Positions 29,204 through 38,799 of a stretch of 64,000 nucleotides of DNA are shown in pieces (the first letter of the stretch is position 1; every line of letters begins with the position of its first letter). Source of the DNA: Pseudomonas parasichuanensis (GTDB lineage: Bacteria; Pseudomonadota; Gammaproteobacteria; Pseudomonadales; Pseudomonadaceae); NCBI RefSeq assembly GCF_021601385.1, contig NZ_BQHO01000028.1:1-64000 (forward strand), given 5' to 3'. A model generated the notes under the pieces. It saw only the letters and a list, made by a program, of their open reading frames with translations, was not told where the DNA came from and did not search any database. The position numbers and the translations under genes were made by a program.

Positions 29204-32035
29204 TTAGACAGTGAAGGCGTCTTGCAGCAGTTTTTCCTGCTGTTCGGCGTGCTTCGAAGCGTAACCACAGGCTGGCGCGGCAGAAGCGTCGCGGCCGGCG
29301 TATTCCAGGACCAGTGCCTTGTTGTGGCGGCCCAGGATACGGCGCATGTGGTGCTGGCTGCTGTACCAGGCGCCCTGGTTCATCGGCTCTTCCTGACACC
29401 ACACTGCATGCTTGAGGTTGGTGTAAGGCGCGAGGATTTCGATCAGGTCGTCCTCAGGGAACGGATACAGCTGCTCGATACGCACGATGGCGATGTCTTC
29501 GCGGCCTTCGGCACGGCGTTTTTCCAGCAGGTCGTAGTAAACCTTGCCGCTGCACAGGATCAGGCGTTCGACCTTGGCCGGATCGAGGGTGTCGATTTCC
29601 GGGATCACGGTCTGGAACGAGCCTTCTGCCAGGTCTTCCAGGGTCGAGATGGCCAGCTTGTGGCGCAGCAGCGACTTCGGCGTCAGGACGATCAGCGGCT
29701 TGCGCAGCGGACGGATGACCTGGCGACGCAGCAGGTGGTAGATCTGTGCCGGGGTGGTCGGTACGCAGACCTGGATGTTGTGCTCGGCGCACAGCTGCAG
29801 GTAACGCTCCAGACGCGCGGAGGAGTGCTCCGGGCCCTGCCCTTCATAACCGTGTGGCAGCAGCATGGTCAGACCGCACAGGCGGCCCCACTTGTGCTCG
29901 CCGCTGGTGATGAACTGGTCGATCACCACTTGCGCACCGTTGGCGAAGTCGCCGAACTGGGCTTCCCAGATCACCAGCGCGTTCGGCGTGGTGGTGGAGT
30001 AGCCGTATTCGAAAGCCAGTACCGCTTCTTCCGAGAGGAAGGAGTCGTACAGTTCGAACTTCGGCTGGCCCGGGAACAGGTTCTGCAGCGGTACGTAGGT
30101 GCTGGCGTCCTTCTGGTTGTGCAGCACCGCGTGACGGTGCGAGAAGGTGCCACGGCCGATGTCCTGGCCGGTCATGCGGATCGGGTGACCTTCGAACTGC
30201 AGGGTGGCGTAGGCCATGGTCTCTGCGTAACCCCAGTTGATCGGCAAGCCACCGGCCTGCATCTTCTGACGGTCTTCGTAGATCTTCGACACCTGACGCT
30301 GGACGACGAAGCCTTCCGGCAGCTCGAGCAGCTTGGCCGACAGGTCCTGCAGGGTCTTGAGGTCGAAACGGGTGTCGTGACGCGCGGTCCACGCATGGCC
30401 CAGGTACGGGCGCCAGTCGACGAACAGCTCGCGGTTCGGCTCCTTGACCAGGCTCTTGACCACGTGCAGGCCGTTGTCCAGCGCGTTGCGGTATTCGTCG
30501 ATCTTGGCCTGAGCACGCTCGGCGTCGATACGGCCGGCGCTGATCAGCTGATCGGCATACAGCTCGCGGGTGGTGCGCTGCTTGGTGATCTGCTGGTACA
30601 TCAAAGGCTGGGTGCCGTTCGGCTCGTCAGCCTCGTTGTGGCCGCGACGACGGTAGCAGACCAGGTCGATGACCACGTCACGCTTGAACTGCATGCGGTA
30701 ATCGATGGCCAGTTGCGTGACGAACAGCACGGCTTCCGGATCATCACCGTTCACGTGCAGGATCGGCGCCTGGATCATCTTGGCGACGTCGGTGCAGTAC
30801 TCGGTGGAACGCGAGTCCAGCGGGTTGCTGATCGTGAAACCAACCTGGTTGTTGATCACGATGTGCACGGTACCGCCGGTCTTGAAACCGCGGGTCTGCG
30901 ACATCTGGAAGGTTTCCAGCACCACGCCTTGGCCGGCGAATGCGGCGTCACCGTGGATCGAGATCGGCAGTACCTTGTCACCGACCGTGTCGTTGCGACG
31001 GTCCTGACGGGCACGCACCGAACCCTCCACCACTGGCGAGACGATTTCCAGGTGGGAAGGGTTGAACGCCATGGCCAGGTGAACTTCGCCACCCGGGGTC
31101 ATCACGTTGGAGGAGAAGCCCTGGTGATACTTCACGTCACCGGAGCCCAGCTCGTTCATCTTCTTGCCTTCGAACTCGTCGAACAGCTCGCGCGGGTTCT
31201 TGCCGAAGGTGTTGACGAGCACGTTCAGGCGGCCACGGTGGGCCATGCCGATCACGACTTCCTTGGTGCCGTACGAGCCGGAACGCTGGATCATCTCGTC
31301 GAGCATCGGGATCAGGCTTTCGCCGCCTTCCAGGCCGAAGCGCTTGGTGCCTGGGTACTTGGTGCCCAGGTACTTCTCCAGGCCCTCACCGGCCGTGACG
31401 CGCTCGAGCAGGTGTGCCTGCACGTCGGCGGAGAATTCAGGACGGCCACGTACGCTTTCCAGACGCTGCTGGAACCAGCTGCGCTGCTCGGAATCGACGA
31501 TGTGGGTGAACTCGGCGCCAATGGTGCGACAATATGTCTTCTGCAGCGCTTCGAAGATTTCGCGTAGGCTCGCTTCCTCTTTGCCGAAGAACAGGTCACC
31601 GGCACGGAAGGTCGTATCAAGATCGGCATTGGTCAAGCCGTAGTGATTGATCGACAGGTCTACGGGCGCAGGACGCTGCCACAACCCCAACGGGTCGAGC
31701 TTGGCAGCCTGATGGCCGCGCATACGATAGGCCTGGATCAGTCGCAGTACTTCAACCTGCTTCTTCTCGTGTTCTGAGCTCACGCTCCCGGCGGAAACCG
31801 GTTGGGCGCGGCGCTGGTTCTTTGCCAGCAATACGAAATGATCGCGGATCGTCGAGTGCGATACATCGGTAGCGGTGCTGCCGTCGGCGGGCAACTTCTG
31901 GAAGTAAGTGCGCCACTCTTCTGGCACAGCGTTAGGGTCGTGCAGGTAGAGCTCATAAAGCTCTTCCACATATGCAGCGTTACCACCTGAAAGGTGGGCG
32001 CTATCCCACATGCGCTGCATCACGCTTTCTTGCAT
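29204..32035 (-). CDS. sucA: 2-oxoglutarate dehydrogenase E1 component
   Basis: 943 residues. Thiamine-diphosphate-dependent decarboxylation of 2-oxoglutarate and transfer to the SucB lipoyl arm. N-terminal motif HLSGGNAAYVEELYELY, Rossmann-like GMAHRGRLNVL, thiamine-Mg site GDAAFAGQGVV, and the C-terminal YGYSTTTPNALVIWEAQFGDFANGAQV block. Full length. Same strand and order as the other subunits. Confidence 0.98.
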   Translation of the reverse strand: MQESVMQRMWDSAHLSGGNAAYVEELYELYLHDPNAVPEEWRTYFQKLPADGSTATDVSHSTIRDHFVLLAKNQRRAQPVSAGSVSSEHEKKQVEVLRLIQAYRMRGHQAAKLDPLGLWQRPAPVDLSINHYGLTNADLDTTFRAGDLFFGKEEASLREIFEALQKTYCRTIGAEFTHIVDSEQRSWFQQRLESVRGRPEFSADVQAHLLERVTAGEGLEKYLGTKYPGTKRFGLEGGESLIPMLDEMIQRSGSYGTKEVVIGMAHRGRLNVLVNTFGKNPRELFDEFEGKKMNELGSGDVKYHQGFSSNVMTPGGEVHLAMAFNPSHLEIVSPVVEGSVRARQDRRNDTVGDKVLPISIHGDAAFAGQGVVLETFQMSQTRGFKTGGTVHIVINNQVGFTISNPLDSRSTEYCTDVAKMIQAPILHVNGDDPEAVLFVTQLAIDYRMQFKRDVVIDLVCYRRRGHNEADEPNGTQPLMYQQITKQRTTRELYADQLISAGRIDAERAQAKIDEYRNALDNGLHVVKSLVKEPNRELFVDWRPYLGHAWTARHDTRFDLKTLQDLSAKLLELPEGFVVQRQVSKIYEDRQKMQAGGLPINWGYAETMAYATLQFEGHPIRMTGQDIGRGTFSHRHAVLHNQKDASTYVPLQNLFPGQPKFELYDSFLSEEAVLAFEYGYSTTTPNALVIWEAQFGDFANGAQVVIDQFITSGEHKWGRLCGLTMLLPHGYEGQGPEHSSARLERYLQLCAEHNIQVCVPTTPAQIYHLLRRQVIRPLRKPLIVLTPKSLLRHKLAISTLEDLAEGSFQTVIPEIDTLDPAKVERLILCSGKVYYDLLEKRRAEGREDIAIVRIEQLYPFPEDDLIEILAPYTNLKHAVWCQEEPMNQGAWYSSQHHMRRILGRHNKALVLEYAGRDASAAPACGYASKHAEQQEKLLQDAFTV

Positions 32036-32280
32036 GCTTGGTCACCCTCGGTTAGGGGACTGATCGGCGAGAGCCGCAGCAACCTGGAAAAGTCCGAACA
32101 CAGCGACTGGACCACGCCACTTGGATCTTGCTGATTTTCCGGGTACCAGCCCGGAAAGCCCCTGCTGGTCTCATATCTTCATAGGTAATGGGCGTGGGCT
32201 TTGTGGGCCCTTGCCCGAGTTTTACCTCAGTGCGGGCTCACCACCCGCACCTCGGCTTACTGCTGGTACAACGCTTTGAA
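32036..32280. other. sdhB-sucA intergenic region
   Basis: 245 bases with no gene. Two hairpins: TTCCGGG/CCCGGAA (32137-32156) and GTGCGGG/CCCGCAC (about 32230-32250), the latter about 30 bases past the sdhB stop. They could give partial termination or processing between sdh and suc parts. I see no clear promoter for sucA. Confidence 0.45.
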
Positions 32281-32985
32281 TCAGGTGCCGCTTTGCAGCA
32301 GCATGTTACGTACGTGGCCGATTGCCTTGGTTGGGTTCAGACCCTTGGGGCAAACGTTCACGCAGTTCATGATCCCGCGGCAGCGGAATACGCTGAACGG
32401 GTCATCCAGGGACGCCAGGCGCTCCTGAGTCTTGGTGTCGCGGCTGTCGGCCAGGAAACGATAGGCCTGCAGCAGTGCGGCGGGGCCCAGGAACTTGTCC
32501 GGGTTCCACCAGAACGATGGGCAGGAGGTCGAGCAGCAGGCGCACAGGATGCACTCGTACAGACCGTCCAGCTTGTCACGCTCTTCCGGCGTCTGCAGAC
32601 GCTCGATGGCCGGAGCCGGGGTATCGTTCTGCAGGAATGGCTTCACCTTCTCGTACTGCTTGTAGAAGATGCTCATATCGACCACCAGGTCACGAATGAC
32701 CGGCAGGCCAGGCAGCGGACGCAGTACCAGCTTGTTGCCCTTGACCACGCCCGACAGCGGGGTGATGCAGGCCAGGCCGTTCTTGCCGTTCATGTTCATG
32801 CCATCGGAACCGCACACGCCTTCACGGCAGGAGCGACGGTACGAGAAGCCCTCGTCCTTTTCCTTGATCAGTGCCAGCACGTCCAGAACCATCAGGTCCT
32901 TGCCGCCGGTATCGACGTCGAACGACTCCATCTTGGGCGCCGAGTCGGTGTCGGGGTTGTAGCGGTAAACTTCGACTTTCAACAT
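32281..32985 (-). CDS. sdhB: Succinate dehydrogenase iron-sulfur subunit
   Basis: 234 residues. Carries the 2Fe-2S cluster (CREGVCGSDGMNMNG and a following Cys), the 4Fe-4S cluster (CACCSTSCP) and the 3Fe-4S cluster (CVNVCPKGLNP) of complex II, passing electrons from SdhA to quinone. The ATG at 32985 has AAGGGTGG upstream; a GTG three codons earlier is in frame but lacks a ribosome site. Confidence 0.97.
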   Translation of the reverse strand: MLKVEVYRYNPDTDSAPKMESFDVDTGGKDLMVLDVLALIKEKDEGFSYRRSCREGVCGSDGMNMNGKNGLACITPLSGVVKGNKLVLRPLPGLPVIRDLVVDMSIFYKQYEKVKPFLQNDTPAPAIERLQTPEERDKLDGLYECILCACCSTSCPSFWWNPDKFLGPAALLQAYRFLADSRDTKTQERLASLDDPFSVFRCRGIMNCVNVCPKGLNPTKAIGHVRNMLLQSGT

Positions 32986-32996
32986 AGCAGCCACCC

Positions 32997-34769
32997 TTAG
33001 TAAGTCCGGATTTTTGGCTCGAAGGCCGGAACGGTCTTCGGCGCAAAGTTGACGCCACGCTTGGCAACGCGCTTCTCACCCGGGTAGTACAGGGTGTGGC
33101 ACAGCCAGTTCTCGTCGTCACGGTCTTCGAAGTCTTCACGGGCGTGCGCGCCGCGGGACTCTTTACGGGCTTCGGCCGCAATGGCGGTAGCTTCGGCAAC
33201 TTCCAGCAGGTTCTGCAGCTCCAGCGCTTCGATACGCGCGGTGTTGAAGGCCTGGGACTTGTCGTTGATCTTGACGTTGGCGATACGGTCACGCAGACCG
33301 GCCAGCTGCTCGATACCCTTCTGCATGTATTCGCCAGTACGGAATACACCGAAGTAGTTCTGCATGCAGCTCTGCAGCTCGCGCTTGAGGCTGGCAACGT
33401 CTTCGCCAGTGGTGCGCTCGTTGAGCTTGCTCAGGCGGTTCAGGGCAACATCGACGTCGGTATCGCTGGCATCGCGGTATTCGACGCCATCGCTCAGGGC
33501 TTTTTCCAGGTGCAGGCCGGCGGCACGGCCGAACACCACCAGGTCGAGCAGCGAGTTGCCGCCCAGACGGTTGGCACCGTGAACCGATACGCACGCCACT
33601 TCACCTACGGCGAACAGGCCTGGAATGATGTGGTCGTTGCCTTCGGCGTCCATGGTGATGGCCTGGCCATGGATGTTGGTGGCAACGCCGCCCATCATGT
33701 AGTGGCAGGTCGGGATGACCGGGACCGGCGCGACCACAGGGTCGACGTGGGCGAAGGTCTTGGACAGTTCGCAGATACCTGGCAGGCGGCTGTGCAGCAC
33801 TTCCTCGCCCAGGTGGTCCAGCTTCAGCAGTACGTGGTCCTTGTTCGGGCCCACGCCGTTGCCGGCGATGATCTCTTTGACCATGGAACGGGCAACCACG
33901 TCGCGGCCAGCCAGGTCCTTCGCGTTCGGCGCGTAACGCTCCATGAAGCGCTCGCCGTGGGCGTTGATCAGGTAGCCACCTTCACCACGGCAGCCTTCGG
34001 TAACCAGTACACCGGCGCCGGCGATGCCGGTCGGGTGGAACTGCCACATTTCGATGTCTTGCACCGGCACGCCGGCACGCAGGGCCATGCCGACACCGTC
34101 ACCGGTGTTGATCAGGGCGTTGGTGGTGGAGGCGTAGATACGACCGGCACCGCCAGTAGCCAGTACGGTGGCCTTGGACTTGATGTACATGGTTTCGCCG
34201 GTTTCGATGCAGATCGCGATCACACCGACGAACGCGCCGTCCTGGTTCTTGACCAGGTCAACGGCGTAGTACTCATTAAGGAAGGTGGTGCCTGCCTTCA
34301 GGTTGCCCTGGTACAGGGTGTGCAGCAGCGCGTGACCGGTACGGTCGGAGGCTGCGCAGGTACGGGCGGCCTGACCACCCTTGCCGAAGTCCTTGGACTG
34401 GCCACCGAACGGACGCTGGTAGATACGGCCGGTTTCGGTACGCGAGAACGGCAGGCCCATGTGGTCCAGCTCGAAGACCGCAGCCGGGCCTTCCTGACAC
34501 ATGTATTCGATCGCGTCCTGGTCACCGATGTAGTCGGAGCCCTTGACGGTGTCGTACATGTGCCAGCGCCAGTCGTCGTTCGGGTCGGCCGAAGCGATGG
34601 CGCAGGTGATGCCGCCCTGGGCGGAAACGGTGTGCGAACGGGTCGGGAACACCTTGGTGACTACGGCAGTCTTGTGGCCGCCTTGAGCCAGTTGCAGCGC
34701 TGCGCGCATGCCTGCGCCGCCGCCACCGATGATGATGGCGTCGAACGAAATGGTTGGAATGTTAGCCAT
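32997..34769 (-). CDS. sdhA: Succinate dehydrogenase flavoprotein subunit
   Basis: 590 residues. FAD-binding [11 protein letters not shown] at the N-terminus, the covalent-FAD histidine stretch [10 protein letters not shown], the active-site region HPTGIAGAG and the [18 protein letters not shown] block. Oxidises succinate to fumarate on the cytosolic face of the inner membrane. Three bases after sdhD and 11 before sdhB, all co-transcribed. Confidence 0.98.
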   Translation of the reverse strand: MANIPTISFDAIIIGGGGAGMRAALQLAQGGHKTAVVTKVFPTRSHTVSAQGGITCAIASADPNDDWRWHMYDTVKGSDYIGDQDAIEYMCQEGPAAVFELDHMGLPFSRTETGRIYQRPFGGQSKDFGKGGQAARTCAASDRTGHALLHTLYQGNLKAGTTFLNEYYAVDLVKNQDGAFVGVIAICIETGETMYIKSKATVLATGGAGRIYASTTNALINTGDGVGMALRAGVPVQDIEMWQFHPTGIAGAGVLVTEGCRGEGGYLINAHGERFMERYAPNAKDLAGRDVVARSMVKEIIAGNGVGPNKDHVLLKLDHLGEEVLHSRLPGICELSKTFAHVDPVVAPVPVIPTCHYMMGGVATNIHGQAITMDAEGNDHIIPGLFAVGEVACVSVHGANRLGGNSLLDLVVFGRAAGLHLEKALSDGVEYRDASDTDVDVALNRLSKLNERTTGEDVASLKRELQSCMQNYFGVFRTGEYMQKGIEQLAGLRDRIANVKINDKSQAFNTARIEALELQNLLEVAEATAIAAEARKESRGAHAREDFEDRDDENWLCHTLYYPGEKRVAKRGVNFAPKTVPAFEPKIRTY

Positions 34770-34772
34770 GAA

Positions 34773-35141
34773 TCAGATACCCCAGAGAATCTGCACACCC
34801 CAGACGAAGTACGCGAACATCGCAACGCCGCATACAGCCTGGAACAGGAAACGGATCGCAGTCGCCGACTTGCCGAACGCCATCGGCGTCAGGTAGTCGG
34901 TGGCAATGGTCCACATGCCGACCCAGGCGTGAGCGCCCAGAGCGACGAGTGCCAGCAGACTGAAGATGCGCATCGCGTTGCTGGTGAACAGACCGTGCCA
35001 CTGGGCATAGTCGATCCCTGGGTGAACGGCGAGGTAGCCGATCAGGAAGATGAAATAAGCCGCGAGAACGACCGCCGAGACGCGTTGCGCCATCCAGTCG
35101 TAGAGGCCCGAACGCGAGAGGTTCGTGACGTTAGTTACCAT
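34773..35141 (-). CDS. sdhD: Succinate dehydrogenase membrane anchor subunit
   Basis: 122 residues with three transmembrane helices (about 22-40, 55-78, 95-118) and the heme/quinone-site histidine in ALGAHAWVGMW. Anchors SdhAB and helps bind ubiquinone. I start at ATG 35141 (MVTNVTNLSRSG), which overlaps the sdhC stop region; an ATG two codons upstream is possible. Confidence 0.95.
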   Translation of the reverse strand: MVTNVTNLSRSGLYDWMAQRVSAVVLAAYFIFLIGYLAVHPGIDYAQWHGLFTSNAMRIFSLLALVALGAHAWVGMWTIATDYLTPMAFGKSATAIRFLFQAVCGVAMFAYFVWGVQILWGI

Positions 35142-35521
35142 ACCCAAACTCCTGCCAGAACGATCAGCACCACGGAGATGACGATCACGATTTTCGAGCC
35201 CAGCTTGCCGCCTTCCAGCGTCTCACCGACACCCATGTCCATGATCAGGTGGCGCACACCTGCGACGAGGTGGTACAGCAGGCCGGACAGCAGGCCCCAG
35301 GTCACCAGTTTGGCCAGCGGACTGGTCAGACACGCCTTCACCTCGGCAAAGCCTTCCTCGGAACCCAGCGAATTGCCCAATGCGTAAAGCATGATGGCAA
35401 TGCCGAGGAACAGGATGACGCCGGAAATACGGTGAAGAATGGACGTGTATGCGGTGATCGGGAGTTTGATGGTCCTTAGGTCTAGGTTTACAGGTCGTTG
35501 GCTTTTCACGGCTTTTTTCAC
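35135..35521 (-). CDS. sdhC: Succinate dehydrogenase cytochrome b556 subunit
   Basis: 128 residues with three membrane helices. The SdhC signature RPVNLDLRTIKLPITAYTSILHRISG is at the N-terminus, and the heme-ligand histidine lies in LVAGVRHLIMDMG. It starts with GTG (35521), which gives the conserved N-terminus MKKAVKSQRP. First gene of sdhCDAB-sucAB-lpd-sucCD. Confidence 0.95.
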   Translation of the reverse strand: MKKAVKSQRPVNLDLRTIKLPITAYTSILHRISGVILFLGIAIMLYALGNSLGSEEGFAEVKACLTSPLAKLVTWGLLSGLLYHLVAGVRHLIMDMGVGETLEGGKLGSKIVIVISVVLIVLAGVWVW

Positions 35522-35643
35522 ACTGAAGAGCCCCTAGCGAACAGGGCAAAGTTGTTGGTAAGTGTACTGGTCAGGTACCCACCACCCAGGAGAGCACGAC
35601 ACCCAGCAGGGCAGGCTAGAAAGCCTCTGGGAGTCGGCTGCCG

Positions 35644-35672
35644 AGTATAGACAGTTAGGCTGCTTATGACAA
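35644..35672 (-). promoter_or_regulatory. Sigma-70 promoter of the sdh-suc operon
   Basis: The minus strand reads TTGTCA (35672-35667), 17 bases, TATACT (35649-35644), close to consensus and correctly oriented. It predicts a 5' leader of about 115 bases before sdhC. Confidence 0.75.
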
Positions 35673-35786
35673 CGCAAGGGACTCGCCCGAATAGCGCATT
35701 GCCTTTAGTGAACAAAAGGCGTAAACGGGCGAGAATTTCGTGAAAAATCAGGCCTCAGAGGGCGTTTCAACCAGCCTTTAGGCAAA

Positions 35787-35814
35787 TTGACATTCGAATT
35801 TATCCCTCTATAGT
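35787..35814 (+). promoter_or_regulatory. Sigma-70 promoter of gltA
   Basis: TTGACA (35787-35792), a 16-base spacer and TATAGT (35809-35814), about 58 bases before the gltA ATG. A perfect -35 and a good -10. Confidence 0.8.
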
Positions 35815-35872
35815 GGTGCGGGCCCTGCGTGGGGGGTCTGTCTGATGATTTCAAGCATTAATAGGAGGCCAC

Positions 35873-37162
35873 ATGGCTGACAAAAAAGCGCAGTTGGTCA
35901 TCGAGGGCAATGCCCCCGTCGAGCTGCCCATTTTAACCGGCACCGTTGGTCCTGATGTTATCGACGTCCGCGGGTTGGGGGCATCCGGCCACTTCACCTT
36001 CGACCCCGGCTTCATGGCGACCGCTTCGTGCGAGTCGAAGATCACCTACATTGATGGTGACAAGGGCGTGCTGCTGCACCGCGGCTACCCGATCGAGCAA
36101 CTGGCCGAGCAGTCGGACTACCTCGAAACCTGCTACCTGCTGCTCAACGGCGAACTGCCGAATGCCGAGCAGAAGGCCCAGTTCGTCAGCACCGTCAAGA
36201 ACCACACCATGGTTCACGAACAGCTGAAGTCGTTCTTCAACGGCTTCCGTCGCGACGCCCACCCGATGGCGGTGATGTGCGGCGTGGTCGGCGCCCTGTC
36301 GGCGTTCTATCACGACTCGCTGGACATCAATAACCCGCAACACCGCGAAATCTCCGCGGTGCGCCTGGTCGCCAAGATGCCGACCCTGGCCGCGATGGTT
36401 TACAAGTACTCCATGGGCCAGCCCATGATGTACCCGCGCAACGACCTGTCGTACGCGGAAAACTTCCTGCACATGATGTTCAACACGCCGTGCGAGATCA
36501 AACCGATCAGCCCGACGCTGGCCAAGGCCATGGACCGGATCTTCATCCTCCATGCCGACCACGAGCAGAACGCCTCCACTTCCACCGTGCGCCTGGCGGG
36601 CTCCTCGGGTGCCAACCCGTTCGCCTGTATCGCCGCCGGTATCGCCGCACTGTGGGGCCCGGCCCACGGCGGTGCGAACGAAGCCGTACTGACCATGCTC
36701 GATGAAATTGGCGATGTCTCGAACATCGACAAGTACATCGCCAAGGCCAAGGACAAGAACGATCCGTTCAAGCTCATGGGCTTCGGCCACCGCGTGTACA
36801 AGAACCGCGACCCACGCGCCACCGTGATGAAGAAGACCTGCGACGAAGTCCTCAGCGAACTCGGCATCAAGAACGACCCGCAACTCGAACTGGCCATGCG
36901 CCTGGAAGAGATCGCACTGACCGATCCGTACTTCGTCGAGCGCTCGCTGTACCCGAACGTGGACTTCTACTCGGGCATCATCCTCAAGGCCATCGGCATC
37001 CCGACCAGCATGTTCACCGTGATCTTCGCCCTGGCACGTACCGTGGGCTGGATCTCGCACTGGAAGGAAATGCTCTCCAGCCCGTACAAGATCGGCCGCC
37101 CGCGCCAGCTGTACACCGGCTACGAGAAGCGCGACATCGTCGAGCTGAAGGACCGCAAGTAA
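35873..37162 (+). CDS. gltA: Citrate synthase (type II)
   Basis: 429 residues. Condenses oxaloacetate and acetyl-CoA, the entry step of the TCA cycle. Catalytic motifs [14 protein letters not shown] and [14 protein letters not shown] with the active-site histidines, and a C-terminal [14 protein letters not shown]. The length fits the NADH-sensitive Gram-negative type. AGGAGG precedes the ATG. Transcribed divergently from sdhCDAB and closed by a strong terminator. Confidence 0.98.
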   Translation: MADKKAQLVIEGNAPVELPILTGTVGPDVIDVRGLGASGHFTFDPGFMATASCESKITYIDGDKGVLLHRGYPIEQLAEQSDYLETCYLLLNGELPNAEQKAQFVSTVKNHTMVHEQLKSFFNGFRRDAHPMAVMCGVVGALSAFYHDSLDINNPQHREISAVRLVAKMPTLAAMVYKYSMGQPMMYPRNDLSYAENFLHMMFNTPCEIKPISPTLAKAMDRIFILHADHEQNASTSTVRLAGSSGANPFACIAAGIAALWGPAHGGANEAVLTMLDEIGDVSNIDKYIAKAKDKNDPFKLMGFGHRVYKNRDPRATVMKKTCDEVLSELGIKNDPQLELAMRLEEIALTDPYFVERSLYPNVDFYSGIILKAIGIPTSMFTVIFALARTVGWISHWKEMLSSPYKIGRPRQLYTGYEKRDIVELKDRK

Positions 37163-37185
37163 GCTTTCTCAGCCGAACGCAAAAA

Positions 37186-37212
37186 GGCCGCCCCACGGGG
37201 CGGCCTTTTTTT
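37186..37212 (+). terminator. Intrinsic terminator of gltA
   Basis: Nine-base perfect stem (37186-37194 with 37197-37205) preceded by A5 and followed by T7. It can also act for the converging START gene. Confidence 0.92.
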
Positions 37213-37242
37213 GTTCAAGCGGCACGAATGACCGCTGACAGC

Positions 37243-37851
37243 TCAGGGTTTTTCGGCCTTTTCGCGCAGGCCCTTGAGGGTATTGAACGGTGCATCCACC
37301 ACGAACTTGTTGGCCAGCCACGACGGCACGCTGCCTCCTGGCTCGGTATGCACCTGATAGGTCACTTCGGTGCTGTCACCCTTGGGCACCAGCTTCCAGA
37401 AACCCTGCACCTGGGACACACGGACAAAGCCCTTTTCTTCCGGCAGGTAGGTTGGCTCTTCCTTGAGGTTGCGGGTAAGGCTGCCATCCGCTGCCTGCAC
37501 CGTGGTGACATGCAGGATCGAGTCACGCGCGGTCACCGGCCAAGGCGTATTGAACTGGGTATAGGTCCAGCTCTGGTCGCCCTCGCTCTTGAGCAGTTTC
37601 TGGGTCTTGCACTCATGAATCCAGGCACAGGCCCCTGCCACGTCCTCCTGCAACGCCCTGACCTTGGCCAGCGGCGCCTTGATCAGGGTTACGCCTCGGT
37701 AGGCCTTGTACTGGGAGCCCGACACTTCACTGAGCGACACCTTGATGCCGTCCTCGTCCTTGGCCACCTGCCAGTTTTCAGCCCAGGCAGCTGGCGCCAG
37801 CAGCACCGACATGCCACACACCACAGCAATACGCTTGAACGATCTCATCAT
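37243..37851 (-). CDS. START domain-containing periplasmic protein
   Basis: 202 residues. Signal peptide (1-25, cleavage after AAWA) then a START/SRPBCC-like lipid-binding domain (RGVTLIKAPLAKVRALQEDV, CAWIHECKTQKLL, TVTARDS-like PWPVTARDSILHV, VQGFWKLVP). Probably binds a hydrophobic ligand in the periplasm; ligand unknown. It follows ykgJ by 30 bases on the same strand, so both likely share the promoter region containing a PsrA-type palindrome. Confidence 0.85.
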   Translation of the reverse strand: MMRSFKRIAVVCGMSVLLAPAAWAENWQVAKDEDGIKVSLSEVSGSQYKAYRGVTLIKAPLAKVRALQEDVAGACAWIHECKTQKLLKSEGDQSWTYTQFNTPWPVTARDSILHVTTVQAADGSLTRNLKEEPTYLPEEKGFVRVSQVQGFWKLVPKGDSTEVTYQVHTEPGGSVPSWLANKFVVDAPFNTLKGLREKAEKP

Positions 37852-37881
37852 CTTGTTCCTTGTTGTAGAAGATCCGAACAG

Positions 37882-38136
37882 TCACGCCGCCGTCATTTGC
37901 TCCAGCCAACCAATGATACGAATGGCTTCGTCACGATCACTGCCGCAGACATCCACTTCCGCCTTGAAACCACCGCACACTTTGGGCCGCTCGGGCTTGC
38001 CGAACAAGGCGCAGAGGTTGTCGATGGACAGGTGCAGGCAGCGCTCGCCGGCCGGCTTGCCCTGCGGCATGCCCGGGATGGCTGAACTGATGGACGGGGC
38101 GATGCAGCAGGCACCACAGCCCTCACGGCATTTCAT
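37882..38136 (-). CDS. YkgJ family cysteine cluster protein
   Basis: 84 residues with eight cysteines (C3, C7, C10, C11, C33, C42, C54, C63) in the arrangement of the YkgJ/UPF0153 metal-cluster family, starting MKCREGCGACC. Likely a small Zn- or Fe-binding cytosolic protein of unknown role. The 84-residue form is the usual length. Upstream gene of a probable two-gene unit with the START protein. Confidence 0.87.
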   Translation of the reverse strand: MKCREGCGACCIAPSISSAIPGMPQGKPAGERCLHLSIDNLCALFGKPERPKVCGGFKAEVDVCGSDRDEAIRIIGWLEQMTAA

Positions 38137-38191
38137 GAAAACAGGACTCCCAGGAGCAAGACGGGACGAACGTCCCCGGATACTAACCGCT

Positions 38192-38205
38192 CAAACATAC
38201 GTTTG
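38192..38205. promoter_or_regulatory. PsrA-type operator upstream of ykgJ-START
   Basis: CAAAC-ATAC-GTTTG, extended to TCAAAC-N4-GTTTGA, fits the PsrA consensus (G/CAAAC-N2-4-GTTTG/C). It lies about 56 bases upstream of ykgJ and overlaps a plausible minus-strand promoter spacer (TAGTAT about 38178-38183). PsrA is the long-chain fatty-acid-responsive repressor of pseudomonads. Confidence 0.55.
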
Positions 38206-38243
38206 AAATTACCGACCAGATGAAATCGCAAATGACCCGGCAG

Positions 38244-38738
38244 TCAGTTGCGGAATTCGAACTCGATGGCCGCGCCCTCTACATCGCGACGGCTGTCGTT
38301 GCGCAGTTGCAGCTGCATTTCATTGCTGATCAACCGGCCGTTGAGCTGGAACGGGCTGTCATTGGTGACCGGCTTTTCGCTGAACATGGACGGCAGCAAT
38401 GGCTTGCGGATCGACGGTGCATTCCCCACATCCGGCTTGAGGTGCTTGACCATGTCGGTCGGCAGGCTGAGATCGAGCTTTGCGGCAGGCACGGGCTGAC
38501 TGGCCACCTTGTTCACGCCCTTGCTGCGAGTGACGGGCTTCTGCTTGGGCTTGGGCTTGACCGCTGCTTTGGCGGGTGCCTTGGCCGCAGGTTTCGCCAC
38601 CACCTTACTCACTGGCTTGGCAGCCTTGCCCTGCTGCGCCTGCTCCTTGGTCGGCGGTTGCGCGGCATGCACTACGCCTCCCGAGTACCAGGGTAGCGAT
38701 AAAACCAAAATCAGGGCCAGAGGACGAAGCGCGTTCAT
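38244..38738 (-). CDS. Secreted lysine/proline/alanine-rich protein of unknown function
   Basis: 164 residues. Signal peptide MNALRPLALILVLSLPWYSG ... VHAA, then a low-complexity K/P/A/Q linker (about 27-80) and a compact C-terminal domain ending EFEFRN. Databases often label relatives translation initiation factor 2 because of the KPA linker, which I think is spurious. It probably spans or lines the periplasm. The start at ATG 38738 is chosen for the signal peptide; the upstream in-frame extension lacks one. Confidence 0.75.
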   Translation of the reverse strand: MNALRPLALILVLSLPWYSGGVVHAAQPPTKEQAQQGKAAKPVSKVVAKPAAKAPAKAAVKPKPKQKPVTRSKGVNKVASQPVPAAKLDLSLPTDMVKHLKPDVGNAPSIRKPLLPSMFSEKPVTNDSPFQLNGRLISNEMQLQLRNDSRRDVEGAAIEFEFRN

Positions 38739-38799
38739 GAATACCGGGAGCAGGCAGGGAAAACGCGTATGCTCCCTGTTCCCCGCCCTTCTGACAAGT

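Larger units (their letters stand above)
35522..35872. other. Divergent sdhC/gltA promoter region
   Basis: 351 bases without a gene. It contains the sdhC promoter (35644-35672), the gltA promoter (35787-35814), and between them a nested inverted repeat: CTCGCCCG (35682-35689) with CGGGCGAG (35726-35733), and inside it GCCTTT (35701-35706) with AAAGGC (35715-35720). The symmetry and location suggest a regulatory structure. Confidence 0.6.

Noticed and set aside
32036-32280. Possible separate promoter for sucA
   Set aside because: No -35/-10 pair with sensible spacing stood out. Only hairpins were visible, so I did not call a promoter.
33096-35387. A 763-residue antisense frame over sdhA-sdhC
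   Set aside because: Same codon-bias artefact opposite succinate dehydrogenase genes; no recognisable protein features.
38244-38738. Naming the Lys/Pro/Ala-rich protein translation initiation factor IF-2
   Set aside because: It has a signal peptide and no GTPase domain. The resemblance is only to the low-complexity N-terminal region of IF-2.
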